NCBI GenBank assembly: GCA_017387565.1
Contig: JAFOEY010000004.1
Coordinates: 90,077 to 154,076, forward strand
Origin: Lachnospiraceae bacterium
GTDB lineage: Bacteria; Bacillota; Clostridia; Lachnospirales; Lachnospiraceae
Reading direction: 5' to 3'
DNA: 64,000 nt
Part shown: in pieces, positions 17,304 through 26,570 of the stretch
How positions within the stretch are numbered: position 1 is the first letter of the stretch
How the letters are laid out: every line of letters starts with the position of its first letter
Made by a program: the position numbers and the translations under genes
The notes under the pieces: model-generated
Told to the model about the DNA's origin: nothing
What the model saw: only the letters and a program-made list of their open reading frames with translations
The model's database searches: none

Positions 17304-18035
17304 TCAGACGATTCCGGCTTGCTCAAGATAGGCGCAGATATTTTTATAATAAATCTGTCCAAAAGAAATTGAACGATCTGAGAAAATGATTTTATGGTGT
17401 TTCATATCAATTCCCGAAACACATCTCATATTGACAACAACTCCTTTTGCACACAGGATAAAATCATAATTTTCAAATTTATGAAGCGTGTCATTTCCGG
17501 AACAGTTTGTAATACTGAATTGTTCCGTATAAGTATAGACCATTGCATATTTTTTATGGTGTTCTATGTAAAGTATTTCTGAAATACGAACACTTTTTAT
17601 TACTCCACCACTTTTAAAATAGGCAAACTTTTTTTCTATTTTGTATTTATGGAATTTTAGTGCATTTTCAATGAGTTCCTGAGCATAGTTTTGGTCAAAC
17701 TGGGGTTCCATAATTCCAAAACAATGAAGTTCTCCCAGAAAATGCTGAATATTTACTTCATCTGTTGTAACCACAATAATTGGAACAAATGCCGTTTCTT
17801 CTTTTTGCCTCACCTGTTCAATAAAGCGAATTCGGGAATCGTCATAACGATGCTTCATAAATACTCTGACAAAAATCAGTTCAACATTTCTGCAAAATAT
17901 AATGCGATACGCCTCTTCTAAATCTGTTGTCCGCAACACATCAGCGCTTTTGCACATTTCAGCAATCAATCTGCATAACCGGTCCAGCTGCTTGCTCTTT
18001 TCATCCAATACCAGTATTTGTTTTTTGTTCTCCAT
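17304..18035 (-). CDS. LytTR-type response regulator with a degenerate receiver
   Basis: 243 residues. Residues 1-125 have a receiver-like layout (ILVLDEKSKQLDRL, ending FVPIIVVTTDE), but the strand that should end in the phospho-accepting Asp reads ELIFVRVF with Arg in its place, so phosphorylation is unlikely. Residues ~135-240 are a LytTR DNA-binding domain (IRISEILYIEHHKKYAMVYT, then FILCAKGVVVNMRCVSGID). GGAGGG lies 7 nt before the ATG. No partner kinase is adjacent. The regulator probably responds to ligand, partner or abundance rather than to a phosphoryl group. Confidence 0.8.
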   Translation of the reverse strand: MENKKQILVLDEKSKQLDRLCRLIAEMCKSADVLRTTDLEEAYRIIFCRNVELIFVRVFMKHRYDDSRIRFIEQVRQKEETAFVPIIVVTTDEVNIQHFLGELHCFGIMEPQFDQNYAQELIENALKFHKYKIEKKFAYFKSGGVIKSVRISEILYIEHHKKYAMVYTYTEQFSITNCSGNDTLHKFENYDFILCAKGVVVNMRCVSGIDMKHHKIIFSDRSISFGQIYYKNICAYLEQAGIV

Positions 18036-18058
18036 TTAATAACCCTCCTTCAAAATAA

Positions 18059-18102
18059 AAAATCCCCAAAACAAATAAACTGCATTTGTTTTTGAGGATT
18101 TT
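18059..18102 (-). terminator. Intrinsic terminator of argJ
   Basis: Strong inverted repeat AAAATCC..CAAAACAAAT / ATTTGTTTTTGAGGATTTT followed, in the minus direction, by a T-rich stretch. It lies ~100 bp beyond the argJ stop and just upstream of the LytTR start. Confidence 0.85.
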
Positions 18103-18202
18103 ATCTCAATACTTCGTATTTTTCACTGTAGTTACAGTAACAAGTATCTTTTTTCCCAAAATATCATTTTCACTACGACTTTTTTATTTCATTTATGGAT
18201 TT

Positions 18203-19447
18203 TTAAGAACGGTAATCACCATTTATCTTCACATAATCATAAGTCAAATCACATCCCCATGCCTTTGCATGTTCTGTACCCTGATGCAAATCAATCTGAA
18301 TAGATATCTCATCGGAAGACAGGATTTTTGCCGCTTTCTCTTCTGAGAAATCAACCCCGGAGCCATTTTGGCAGACAGCGATGTTTCCAAACTCCGATTC
18401 CAGATCCACATCCACTTTGTCAATATCAAAATCAGCCTCTGCATATCCGATAGCACACAGAATCCGCCCCCAGTTGGCATCTTCGCCAAACATGGCACAT
18501 TTAAACAATGGTGAGCGAATGACACTTTTTGCAACAATGATGGCTGTGTCCTGATTAGGAGCTCCCTTTACTTCACATTCCAAAAGCTTTGTTGCTCCCT
18601 CGCCGTCTTTTGCAAGCATCTTTGTCAAATTCATCAGAACAAGGTACAATGCTGTGCAAAATGTTTCATAATCTTCATTTTCCGCATCAATCTTTGGATT
18701 CTGCGCGGCACCATTTGCCAGAACACAAAGCATATCGTTGGTGGACTGGTCACCGTCAACACTCAGACAATTATAAGTGATTTTTACAATCCGGCTCAGT
18801 GCTTTTTGCAACAGGGAGACATCAATAGAAGCATCTGTTGTAACAAAATTCAAGGTAGTAGCCATATTGGGATGAATCATTCCGCTTCCCTTTGCCATTC
18901 CCCCGAGAGTCACTTTCTTTCCTTTGATTTCAAATGTAACGGCAACTTCCTTCATAACCGTATCCGTTGTCATTATGGCATATTCCGCTTTTCCGTGATT
19001 AGCTGCAGCTAACCCAGAAACCAGTTCATCGATATGGGATTCTATCGGTTCAATGGGAAGGATTTGTCCGATAACACCTGTAGATGCAACAATCACTTCA
19101 TCGACCGGAATACTAAGGGCTTCGGCAGCCAGCTGCGCCATCCGCTCCGCCTTTGCTTCCCCGTCTGCATTGCAGGTATTGGCATTTTTACTGTTTGCAA
19201 TGATGGCTCTTGCTTTATTACCACTAAGCTGCAAATGTTTTTTGGTAACCAGGATCGGTGCGCCTTTTACTTTATTCTGTGTATAAACAGCAGCCGTATC
19301 ACAGACCCGTTCACTATATACCAATGCCAAATCGTTTTTTTCTTTATCCGGATTTAACCCGCAGTTTAATCCGTTTGCGACAAATCCCGATGCCGCACAC
19401 ACACCGCCTTCCACATAAGTAAATCCAGGTTGTTCTGTAAATTTCAT
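18203..19447 (-). CDS. argJ: Glutamate N-acetyltransferase (ornithine acetyltransferase)
   Basis: Recycles the acetyl group from N-acetylornithine to glutamate in arginine synthesis, often also using acetyl-CoA. 414 residues, usual for the precursor. The self-cleavage site is visible in GGMAKGSGMIHPNMATTL: the chain splits before the Thr (~residue 192) to give alpha and beta subunits with Thr as nucleophile. Other blocks are CDTAAVYTQNKVKGAP and CLSVDGDQSTNDM. No other arg gene is in the window, which is unusual because argJ normally sits with argC, argB and argD. The reading frame is intact. Confidence 0.95.
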   Translation of the reverse strand: MKFTEQPGFTYVEGGVCAASGFVANGLNCGLNPDKEKNDLALVYSERVCDTAAVYTQNKVKGAPILVTKKHLQLSGNKARAIIANSKNANTCNADGEAKAERMAQLAAEALSIPVDEVIVASTGVIGQILPIEPIESHIDELVSGLAAANHGKAEYAIMTTDTVMKEVAVTFEIKGKKVTLGGMAKGSGMIHPNMATTLNFVTTDASIDVSLLQKALSRIVKITYNCLSVDGDQSTNDMLCVLANGAAQNPKIDAENEDYETFCTALYLVLMNLTKMLAKDGEGATKLLECEVKGAPNQDTAIIVAKSVIRSPLFKCAMFGEDANWGRILCAIGYAEADFDIDKVDVDLESEFGNIAVCQNGSGVDFSEEKAAKILSSDEISIQIDLHQGTEHAKAWGCDLTYDYVKINGDYRS

Positions 19448-19543
19448 AATCCCAACTCCTCTGTCGTTATCTTTATTATCCGATTCTGTCTTTTTTATTT
19501 AATTTCTCTACTATTTCACTTTCTTTTACGCTTTGCGATTTTG

Positions 19544-20224
19544 TTAGTGCAATTTTGTGATTTCACAGACTGTTAACGTCTCACCACAGACCGTAAATCG
19601 GATGTTGTATGATTCATAAGTCAATCCCCATATACGTGTTTCGTCGTCAATAAATGCGGTTCTCGGATCCTGTTCCAACAGTTCAATCACGGTCTGCCTG
19701 ATTCGCATGGGGAGTTTTTCTAACAATTCATCCGGACACACAACATACAAATGATGCGAAAAAACTTCACCCGCAAAACCCATCGTTGCCTCCGGATAAC
19801 TGTCTGCATATGGTAAATATGGTTTTATATCATAAATAGGTGTTTTGTCAAGCATATCCACACCGGAAACCCGCAATACAGATCCTTTTTTCTCATCTGA
19901 TATTATTTCTTCCAATTTTACCACCGACATCCCGATAGGATTGGGTCGGAAAGGTGATCTAGTCGCAAAAACGCCCATCCTTTTTCGCCCGCCTAATCGT
20001 GGTGGGGTCACCGTAGCGGCCCAGTGCTCTTTTTTTGATGCACAAAATTCCCACAAAACCCAGATATGGGAATATCCTTCCAATCCACGCAACGCCTCTT
20101 TACTGCGAAACTCCGGAAGAAATTCAATCAATCCCTGTGCGTCTTTTGCCAATCCACTCTGTCTGGGGATTCCAAACTTTTCCTTAAAGCCGGTATGAAT
20201 GACCGCAATCTGTTTTATTTCCAT
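19544..20224 (-). CDS. trmO: tRNA (N6-threonylcarbamoyladenosine-37) methyltransferase TrmO
   Basis: Methylates the t6A base at position 37 of certain tRNAs using SAM. The 226 residues carry the TrmO/UPF0066 signature PPRLGGRKRMGVFATRSPFR followed by PNPIGMSVVKL, and the YDIKPYLPYAD segment. An additional C-terminal domain (~150-226) is also common in this family. The start is MEIKQIAVIHTGFKEKFG. Direction agrees with the neighbours. A family A repeat separates it from the CarD-like gene. Confidence 0.9.
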   Translation of the reverse strand: MEIKQIAVIHTGFKEKFGIPRQSGLAKDAQGLIEFLPEFRSKEALRGLEGYSHIWVLWEFCASKKEHWAATVTPPRLGGRKRMGVFATRSPFRPNPIGMSVVKLEEIISDEKKGSVLRVSGVDMLDKTPIYDIKPYLPYADSYPEATMGFAGEVFSHHLYVVCPDELLEKLPMRIRQTVIELLEQDPRTAFIDDETRIWGLTYESYNIRFTVCGETLTVCEITKLH

Positions 20225-20248
20225 GATGAACCAATTCCTATTTATATT

Positions 20249-20324
20249 ATGATGTTGGGGTCAAAAGGTATTTTGCCCCCATGATACCAACGGATTGCTA
20301 CGCACTTTGTGCTCTCGCAATCCT
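20249..20324 (+). repeat. Family A dispersed element, left-end copy
   Basis: Same left end as the full copies (ATGATGTTGGGGTCAAAAGG) through GGATTGCTACGCACTTTGTG to CAATCCTA. The element's inner end coincides with the TAG stop of the CarD-like gene, so the gene's last codon is formed at the junction. Confidence 0.85.
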
Positions 20325-20619
20325 ATTCTTTATTTTGAGATTTTAAAACAAATGCAATCTCTTCCTGCCTAAGCTTTGGCATCTTCTCAACCTCTTCTTT
20401 TGAATAAGATCCCGCCTCATCGGCAGAAATCAGCTCACGCAAAAGAACCTCATGATGTTCAACAGGAATATAAGCATCCTGGACTTTTCCCGATACGGAT
20501 TTTAAGTGATAATAGTATACACCCTCTCCGGCTTCTTTTTTAGCGGAAAGCTTTACAATATCTGCCACTTTACATACTCCCATTGATTCACTATATATAT
20601 ATTGTTTTTTTTCAAACAT
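20323..20619 (-). CDS. CarD/CdnL-type RNA polymerase-binding domain protein
   Basis: 98 residues. The N-terminal ~65 match the CarD/CdnL/TRCF RNA-polymerase interacting domain (KKQYIYSESMGVCKVADIVK, then YYYHLKSVSGKVQDAYIPV). The usual longer helical C-terminal DNA-contacting domain is short here (98 rather than ~160 residues). It lies 21 bp downstream of the hybrid-kinase gene and is probably co-transcribed. Its stop codon is at the boundary of a family A repeat, so the C-terminus may have been trimmed by insertion of the repeat. I infer a modulator of transcription initiation. Confidence 0.72.
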   Translation of the reverse strand: MFEKKQYIYSESMGVCKVADIVKLSAKKEAGEGVYYYHLKSVSGKVQDAYIPVEHHEVLLRELISADEAGSYSKEEVEKMPKLRQEEIAFVLKSQNKE

Positions 20620-20640
20620 AGTATCTCCTGTTCTTTTCTC

Positions 20641-23600
20641 TTATTCCGATCCGTTTAACTCCCGCATCAGGCGGATTAACTCATTTTTATCTGCAAAAAA
20701 AGTATCAAATAAAATCGGTTCAAAGGCCTCACCTCTGTCGTGTTTCATAATATCATATGCCTTTTCAAATGACATACCTTCTTTATACTGGCGTTTGGAT
20801 ACTAATGCGTCAAAAACATCCACCACAGCCAGAATACGGGCGCACAACGGAATATTTTTACCGGAAAGCCCCTCCGGATATCCGCCCCCATTCCACTTTT
20901 CATGATGATGAGCTGCCAGCTTTTCAGCCATATCCACAAATTCCCTGTCAACAATTCTGGTCATATTATCCCGAATCAGCTTTCCGCCTGCGGCAGCGTG
21001 TCCTTTCATGATTTCGTATTCTTCAAAATCCAGCTTACCGGGCTTTTGTAAAATACGGTCCGGAACCGTAATTTTTCCAATATCATGAAGTGGAGAAGCC
21101 TTTTTCATATAATCGATAAAGGTTGGTGTCAAATCTTGTGTATACACATTATGCTCCAACATTTTATCCATAAGAAATCCCGCATAAATTGTAGTACGCT
21201 TAATATGTTCTCCGGTTGTACCATCCCGACTTTCAATCAGGTTTGCCATACTGAAAATGATATCCTGCTGCAGCTGTGTAATCCGCTGCAACTGTTTTTG
21301 AACCATTCTTTCCAGATTTTTCCGATAATCTTCCAACTCCAGGGTACGACGAACACGATGACGCAAAATTGCCGGAACAAACGGTTTCCCAATATAATCC
21401 ACAGCTCCCATTTCAAAACAGGTTTCCTCTGTTTTTTCACTTCTGTCAGCTGTCAGGAAAATGACAGGAATATTACAATAACTACTGTGGGAACGTATCA
21501 CGGACATAACAGCAAATCCATCCATTTCCGGCATCTGAATATCAAGCAATATCAGATCCGGCTCCGTTGTTTCCAAAAATGCCAAGGCTTCAGATCCGGA
21601 AGAAACCGGTCTGACATCATAATCAGACGATAACAGTTTCTCTGCCATGGTCAGATTGATATTATCATCATCCACAACCAAAATCAGTTTTCTTGCGCGA
21701 TAAGTCAAATGCTTTTGTGTTATAATGGCTTCTGTTAAACGATCTTCGCTTTCTGATTCCAGTTCCCTTTTTATCACATTTTCATTGGGAACATCCTCTG
21801 TCTGTGTCGGTTCAACCATGGTCTGGATTTCATTTAACACACCCTCATAATGTGTGCACAATTCTTCAAATCCCGTATCAATAACAGCCACATCCATTGC
21901 TTTGGCTGCCATTTCCATCTTTTTAGCCTCTTCCGATAAATCCTTAGCCCCAATGCTTAAAGATGTACTCTTTAGTGCATGGACAAGTATCGCAAAATTA
22001 TCCCAGTCCTTTTTCTCATAATACTCACGCATGCCAAACATATATTTATCACGTTGCGACAAATATGTCTCCAGAATTTCCAGATACATCTCCTCACTGC
22101 CGGCACAATAGGTAAGTCCTGTCTGCGTATCGATTAAAGGTATTTTTTCATCTGCAGATTGCACAATCTCTTTGTTTTCATCTTCGGAATTTGTTTCTTC
22201 TGTGTCTGAATTCTCTTTTGATAAATCAATCCACTTCTTTTTGGAAAGAACATTTTTCAACACAGTTTCAAGTGCTTCTGAATCCAGAGGTTTTGAAAGA
22301 TAGTCGCTAAATCCCATGGACAAATATCTTTCTTTGCTTCCCGTTACAGCATTTGCAGTCAGAATCACAACCGGTACATTCTCATATCCATCCAGTTTTC
22401 TAAGTTGCTGTAAGGTCTCTACTCCGTCCATTTCCGGCATCATATGGTCCATTAAAATCAAATCAAATGCATGTACCGAGCAAAGAGCCAGACATTCCTT
22501 GCCCCCCATCGCCGACATAATGGAGATTTCCGTTCCTTTCAAAAGTCCCTGAACAACTTTGATATTCATCTCATTATCATCAACCACCAAAAGTTCTACA
22601 TCCGGCGCAATAAAAGAAAGTTGATGTACTGTTTCTTCTTTTCTTATCAGATTATCTAAATCTCCCACAGTCTCTTTTCCGACTTTCTTTTGGGGTATGG
22701 CAACAAGAAAACGGGATCCTTTCTGATACTCACTTTCAACCCGGATTGTTCCATGCATTTCATCAACAAGACGTTTTGTAATACTAAGTCCCAGTCCTGT
22801 TCCCTCAATGGATCGATTTTTATCCGTATCTACGCGCGAAAAACTCTGATAAATAATTTCCTGGTCTTCTTTTTTAATACCACATCCGGTATCTTCAACT
22901 TCGATTAAAAGCTGTATGATATCATGCTCGCATTCTGTCATACCAAAGAATAAAGAAACCGTGCCTTCTTTTGTATATTTTACAGCATTACTGGTCAGCT
23001 GATTGACAATCTGACGAATTTCCTTTTCATCTCCCTGTAAAACATTGGGAAGATTTTCATCCACACAAATTTTAACATTCAATTCATGTGCTTCTGCCTT
23101 GGCCTTCAAACTGCCTATTGCATCCCGAATCAAATCGGATAACAAATAGGGTTTCGGTAATAAATGAAGCTTTCCGGCATCTATCTCAGAAAAGTCCAAT
23201 ATATCTCTGATCAGGGACAGCAGATTCTTCCCGGCATTTTGTATATTTCTCGCATATGACTGCACATTTTCATCACGGTTTTCCCTCAATATCATTTCAT
23301 TCATTCCCAAAATCGTGTTAATGGGAGTTCGTAACTCATGTGATATATTTGCAAGAAATTTGGTTTTTGCCTCATTGGCAAGCATAACTCTCTGCTTATT
23401 GGATTCAGATACCAAAATATCCTGTCCCGTTTTCAAACACGCAAGAAAGAGCAAAATAATAATTCCCATACACATGGCAGTTCCGCTTCTTAAAAATGCC
23501 TGTTTGTAATACAGAATAATTTCGGTCAGACCGGAAAAAACCACTACCATAAGCCCAACTCCGACCAGACTGTATTCTTTAAACATTTTCTTTTTTATAT

Positions 23601-24591
23601 CCACAAACATTGTCGATATAATAACCACAACTGTTGCCAATATAAATACATGAGTTAAAACAAGACTATCCAGAAATTGAACCTTTTTTGTCAATTGCAA
23701 AACAGTAACAACAATCGTATCAAATAAAGAATATGCCAATAAAACAGAATATATCTTTTCATACCGCTTCTTTTGAAGTTCATTCAAGTATAACACCAAA
23801 GACATCGGACCCAATATCAGTGAATAAAAAGTCACCGCCACCATCATGGACACATTCGGAAACAAAAGCTGTCTGAATTCATTTTCCGAAAAAAGCCAGA
23901 AAGATAAGAAAAAAGTGAAAATTGCCAGATATTTGAGTTCAAATGGCTTTTTGAATACAGCGGTCAGAATTAAACAGACCACAACACAAAGAATGGATAC
24001 AAACATAATAATAAACTGCAACAAAGTAACCATTCCGTATTGTTTAAATATTTGCAGCCAGATACTGTATTTATCACCAATCAGCACTTCACTGGTCTTT
24101 CCTGTAAAAGAGGAATCCGTGTGCATTACAACAGTTATGGTTTTTCCGGCATCGGAAGCATGAATCGGAACAAAAACATAAGCTGTGGGACTTAGAGTCC
24201 CAAACGGTCTGCTATCCTTTGTCGAATAACTATATCTGTAAATACCGTCGACATAAAAGCTCATATCCTGCCAGTAGCTTTTAAAACAAAGATTCGTCTG
24301 CCCATATATAGCCTTTGGCAACGTCGTCTGATATACAACATTTTCACCACGGGCAGCATCAACTTTTCCGGGAAAATCTGCTTTTTCCTCTGTCCCATCC
24401 AGACAGATATGTATCCAGTCGGTCGCCAAAACAGAACATCCCTTTTCAGAAGATGTCTGCTGTAACGCTTGTGTCATACCTTCATCCGGCAGAAACATTT
24501 CGCCCAAAACAAAAAGCAAAATTAAAGAACATGCCAAAAATACAAATATATTTTTTATAAACCGAATCCATTTATTATCCTTTGTAAACAT
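20641..24591 (-). CDS. Membrane hybrid histidine kinase: HK-REC-HPt-REC-HD-GYP in one chain
   Basis: 1316 residues. Order: N-terminal helix; extracellular 7TMR-DISM-like sensor (~45-190); seven-helix membrane region (~190-400); HisKA with ISHELRTPINTILG (~418); ATPase domain with TGLGLSITKRLVDEMHG; receiver 1 (DLILMDHMMPEMDG, Asp ~713); HPt (LVHALKSTSLSIGA, His ~868); receiver 2 (DLILLDIQMPEMDG, Asp ~1015); and HD-GYP (HDIGKITVPDRIL; HHEKWNGGGYPEGL). All phospho-sites and the HD and GYP motifs are intact. I infer a complete phosphorelay that switches c-di-GMP hydrolysis within a single protein. It is followed by the CarD-like gene. Confidence 0.92.
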   Translation of the reverse strand: MFTKDNKWIRFIKNIFVFLACSLILLFVLGEMFLPDEGMTQALQQTSSEKGCSVLATDWIHICLDGTEEKADFPGKVDAARGENVVYQTTLPKAIYGQTNLCFKSYWQDMSFYVDGIYRYSYSTKDSRPFGTLSPTAYVFVPIHASDAGKTITVVMHTDSSFTGKTSEVLIGDKYSIWLQIFKQYGMVTLLQFIIMFVSILCVVVCLILTAVFKKPFELKYLAIFTFFLSFWLFSENEFRQLLFPNVSMMVAVTFYSLILGPMSLVLYLNELQKKRYEKIYSVLLAYSLFDTIVVTVLQLTKKVQFLDSLVLTHVFILATVVVIISTMFVDIKKKMFKEYSLVGVGLMVVVFSGLTEIILYYKQAFLRSGTAMCMGIIILLFLACLKTGQDILVSESNKQRVMLANEAKTKFLANISHELRTPINTILGMNEMILRENRDENVQSYARNIQNAGKNLLSLIRDILDFSEIDAGKLHLLPKPYLLSDLIRDAIGSLKAKAEAHELNVKICVDENLPNVLQGDEKEIRQIVNQLTSNAVKYTKEGTVSLFFGMTECEHDIIQLLIEVEDTGCGIKKEDQEIIYQSFSRVDTDKNRSIEGTGLGLSITKRLVDEMHGTIRVESEYQKGSRFLVAIPQKKVGKETVGDLDNLIRKEETVHQLSFIAPDVELLVVDDNEMNIKVVQGLLKGTEISIMSAMGGKECLALCSVHAFDLILMDHMMPEMDGVETLQQLRKLDGYENVPVVILTANAVTGSKERYLSMGFSDYLSKPLDSEALETVLKNVLSKKKWIDLSKENSDTEETNSEDENKEIVQSADEKIPLIDTQTGLTYCAGSEEMYLEILETYLSQRDKYMFGMREYYEKKDWDNFAILVHALKSTSLSIGAKDLSEEAKKMEMAAKAMDVAVIDTGFEELCTHYEGVLNEIQTMVEPTQTEDVPNENVIKRELESESEDRLTEAIITQKHLTYRARKLILVVDDDNINLTMAEKLLSSDYDVRPVSSGSEALAFLETTEPDLILLDIQMPEMDGFAVMSVIRSHSSYCNIPVIFLTADRSEKTEETCFEMGAVDYIGKPFVPAILRHRVRRTLELEDYRKNLERMVQKQLQRITQLQQDIIFSMANLIESRDGTTGEHIKRTTIYAGFLMDKMLEHNVYTQDLTPTFIDYMKKASPLHDIGKITVPDRILQKPGKLDFEEYEIMKGHAAAGGKLIRDNMTRIVDREFVDMAEKLAAHHHEKWNGGGYPEGLSGKNIPLCARILAVVDVFDALVSKRQYKEGMSFEKAYDIMKHDRGEAFEPILFDTFFADKNELIRLMRELNGSE

Positions 24592-24621
24592 GTAAAATCC
24601 TCAATCTCTGTATTCGTGGAT

Positions 24622-24698
24622 ATCATAATGTTGAGGTCAAAAGGTATTTTGCCCCCATGATACCAACGGATTACTACGCACTTTGCCTCCGGTATCAT
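24622..24698 (+). repeat. Family A dispersed element, short internal-deletion copy
   Basis: Both ends are present (ATCATAATGTTGAGGTCAAAAGG-like left end, GGTATCAT right end) and the middle is deleted, leaving 77 bp with GGATTACTACGCACTTTG. It sits between the hybrid kinase and subtilase genes. Confidence 0.85.
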
Positions 24699-24761
24699 AT
24701 CCTAATTTTATCACATTGGAGAAAATAGGAAAGAATAATTTTAATAAAAGAAGCAAATCTG

Positions 24762-26504
24762 TCATTCCGGATTTCTTAGACATAAGGCTCCGTATCCGGT
24801 CTTTTCATTGATGTCTATATCATCTTCCGGCAGTCTTTGGGCCCGCTTTGCCAAATATGCCTTACACTTTTCCCCATACATATAAGGATCCTTTCCCATA
24901 ACAATTCCTTCCTGTAACAATCTGGCTGCCGCACCGGTTACAAACGGAGTTGCAAAACTGGTTCCGTTCACTCTCTCCGGTCCGCTTTCTGTCTGTGTCA
25001 ACACCGATACGCCGGAAGCAACCAGCTCCGGTTTAACAAAAAAGAGATTATGATCAACAGCCTTTGCTACAAATCCTCTTCCGGAAAATTCCGCGTAAGC
25101 ACGATAATTCATATTATATGCACCTACCGAAATTACTCTTTGTGCCGTTGCCGGTATCGTAATGGTTAGTTCCGGTGTGGGTTGCAAAAATACCGTATCC
25201 CTGCTTCTTGCCAAAGAAGACGGAAGATATAAATTATAATTTCCTGATTTTATAGAAACCTTTTCCAGTTCCAATTCCCAGGTGCCGGGATTAACTTCCG
25301 GATTTCCGGTAAAGGAAAAAAAGATTTCTCTTTTCATTGTATAGGGCTGGGCTGTTCCGATATAAAGCAAAATATCCGTATTCTGAAGCGTGGTTCTGAC
25401 AGTTTTTCCCCTGACATTATCCGTCTCAAATCTTATTGTTTCACCATTGGGCGAAATCAACCGAATATTATACTGGTCTACAGCCAGGAACCATAACTGC
25501 AGATTACTGGAGCGCTGATAATAACCCATCTGAAAAAAAATACTTTTCCTGTTTTCAGTTAACATAAATCTGCCGCCGGTATGACCACCTGCAGCACCTT
25601 CGTTACCTGCTCCTACACATATAACCATTTTTCCTGTTTGCGCGACTTCATTTATAAAACCTTCCAGAATGGAGGTTCCGTCATGAGGACCATAGGAATT
25701 ACCAAAACTCAAATTCACAGCCATCGGAAGATTTAATGCGATACACTTTCTTTGTACATAATCAAAAGCTCTCATGACGGATGTGGTCAAAGGAAAGCTT
25801 CTTTTGTTTTTTGTATCCAGTCTGACTGCAATAAGCCATGCTTTTGGTGCTGCACCCATTAACTCCGGACTCACACTTCCGTCTTCTCTTCTTCCGTTTC
25901 CGGCTGCAATGGAAGCCACTCGTGTTCCATGCCCTGTTTCATCCCAGATGATACTGTTTTGTGTTGGCATTCCCCCTGCTTCCTTTTGTTGTCGGATATA
26001 AGCATTAATATCTTCCTGTGAATATTCTGTCTTCGTCGTCTGGTCATAATAAAACAAAACACGACTGCTGCCATCTTCATTTTGAAAACAGGGAAGCATG
26101 ACATCCAGACCACTGTCTATCAAGGCAATACATACACCTTCTCCCGTCAAAAGACTTCCGTCTTCTCTTCCTGTTAAGGAATTTTCCATGCATGCGGCAA
26201 GATTTCCCATCAGATCCTGCTCATACAATTCTTTCGGTTTTTCTGCATATTCTACCTGCTCATGTAAAAGAAACTCTTCGATTCGTTCTTCCGGTAAAGT
26301 CACAATTGCATATCCAAACTGCAACGGTTCTATCCGAATTTCACGATCCTCAAACTGCAGAATATCCCCATGGTATTTTATAATAATTTCCCACCTTCCA
26401 TCTGCTTCAATCCCTGCCGATAACACATCCGACTCTTCCAGTTCCTGCGTTGTGGCATCCATGGAAAGAATCAGAAGATCCTCTGCTTTCTGACTAATCT
26501 CCAT
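24762..26504 (-). CDS. S8 family subtilisin-like serine protease (Csp-like)
   Basis: 580 residues with no signal peptide. The catalytic triad is complete: ALIDSGLDV (Asp ~131), DETGHGTRVASIAAGNGR (His ~191) and VNGTSFATPFVTGAAARLL (Ser ~510). A long insert between the His and Ser blocks is typical of clostridial Csp-type subtilases, some of which act in germination. The start at 26504 (MEISQKAEDL) is preferred over 26519, because the hairpin at 26512-26544 ends there and its 3' arm supplies GAAGGG 7 nt before the ATG. Immediate neighbours are the lone receiver upstream and the hybrid kinase downstream. Substrate unknown. Confidence 0.88.
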   Translation of the reverse strand: MEISQKAEDLLILSMDATTQELEESDVLSAGIEADGRWEIIIKYHGDILQFEDREIRIEPLQFGYAIVTLPEERIEEFLLHEQVEYAEKPKELYEQDLMGNLAACMENSLTGREDGSLLTGEGVCIALIDSGLDVMLPCFQNEDGSSRVLFYYDQTTKTEYSQEDINAYIRQQKEAGGMPTQNSIIWDETGHGTRVASIAAGNGRREDGSVSPELMGAAPKAWLIAVRLDTKNKRSFPLTTSVMRAFDYVQRKCIALNLPMAVNLSFGNSYGPHDGTSILEGFINEVAQTGKMVICVGAGNEGAAGGHTGGRFMLTENRKSIFFQMGYYQRSSNLQLWFLAVDQYNIRLISPNGETIRFETDNVRGKTVRTTLQNTDILLYIGTAQPYTMKREIFFSFTGNPEVNPGTWELELEKVSIKSGNYNLYLPSSLARSRDTVFLQPTPELTITIPATAQRVISVGAYNMNYRAYAEFSGRGFVAKAVDHNLFFVKPELVASGVSVLTQTESGPERVNGTSFATPFVTGAAARLLQEGIVMGKDPYMYGEKCKAYLAKRAQRLPEDDIDINEKTGYGALCLRNPE

Positions 26505-26511
26505 AAAAAAA

Positions 26512-26544
26512 CCCTTCATACATTTTTAATTATTGTATGAAGGG
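26512..26544 (-). promoter_or_regulatory. Terminator-like hairpin that contains the ribosome binding site of the subtilase gene
   Basis: A perfect 11-bp stem (CCCTTCATACA / TGTATGAAGGG) with an 11-nt loop, followed on the minus strand by seven T and then the ATG of the subtilase. The GAAGGG of the 3' arm is the only candidate Shine-Dalgarno. The structure can act as a terminator for the upstream receiver gene and also hide the downstream ribosome binding site. Confidence 0.75.
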
Positions 26545-26570
26545 TCGTATTTTTTATTTCATGCAAAAAA

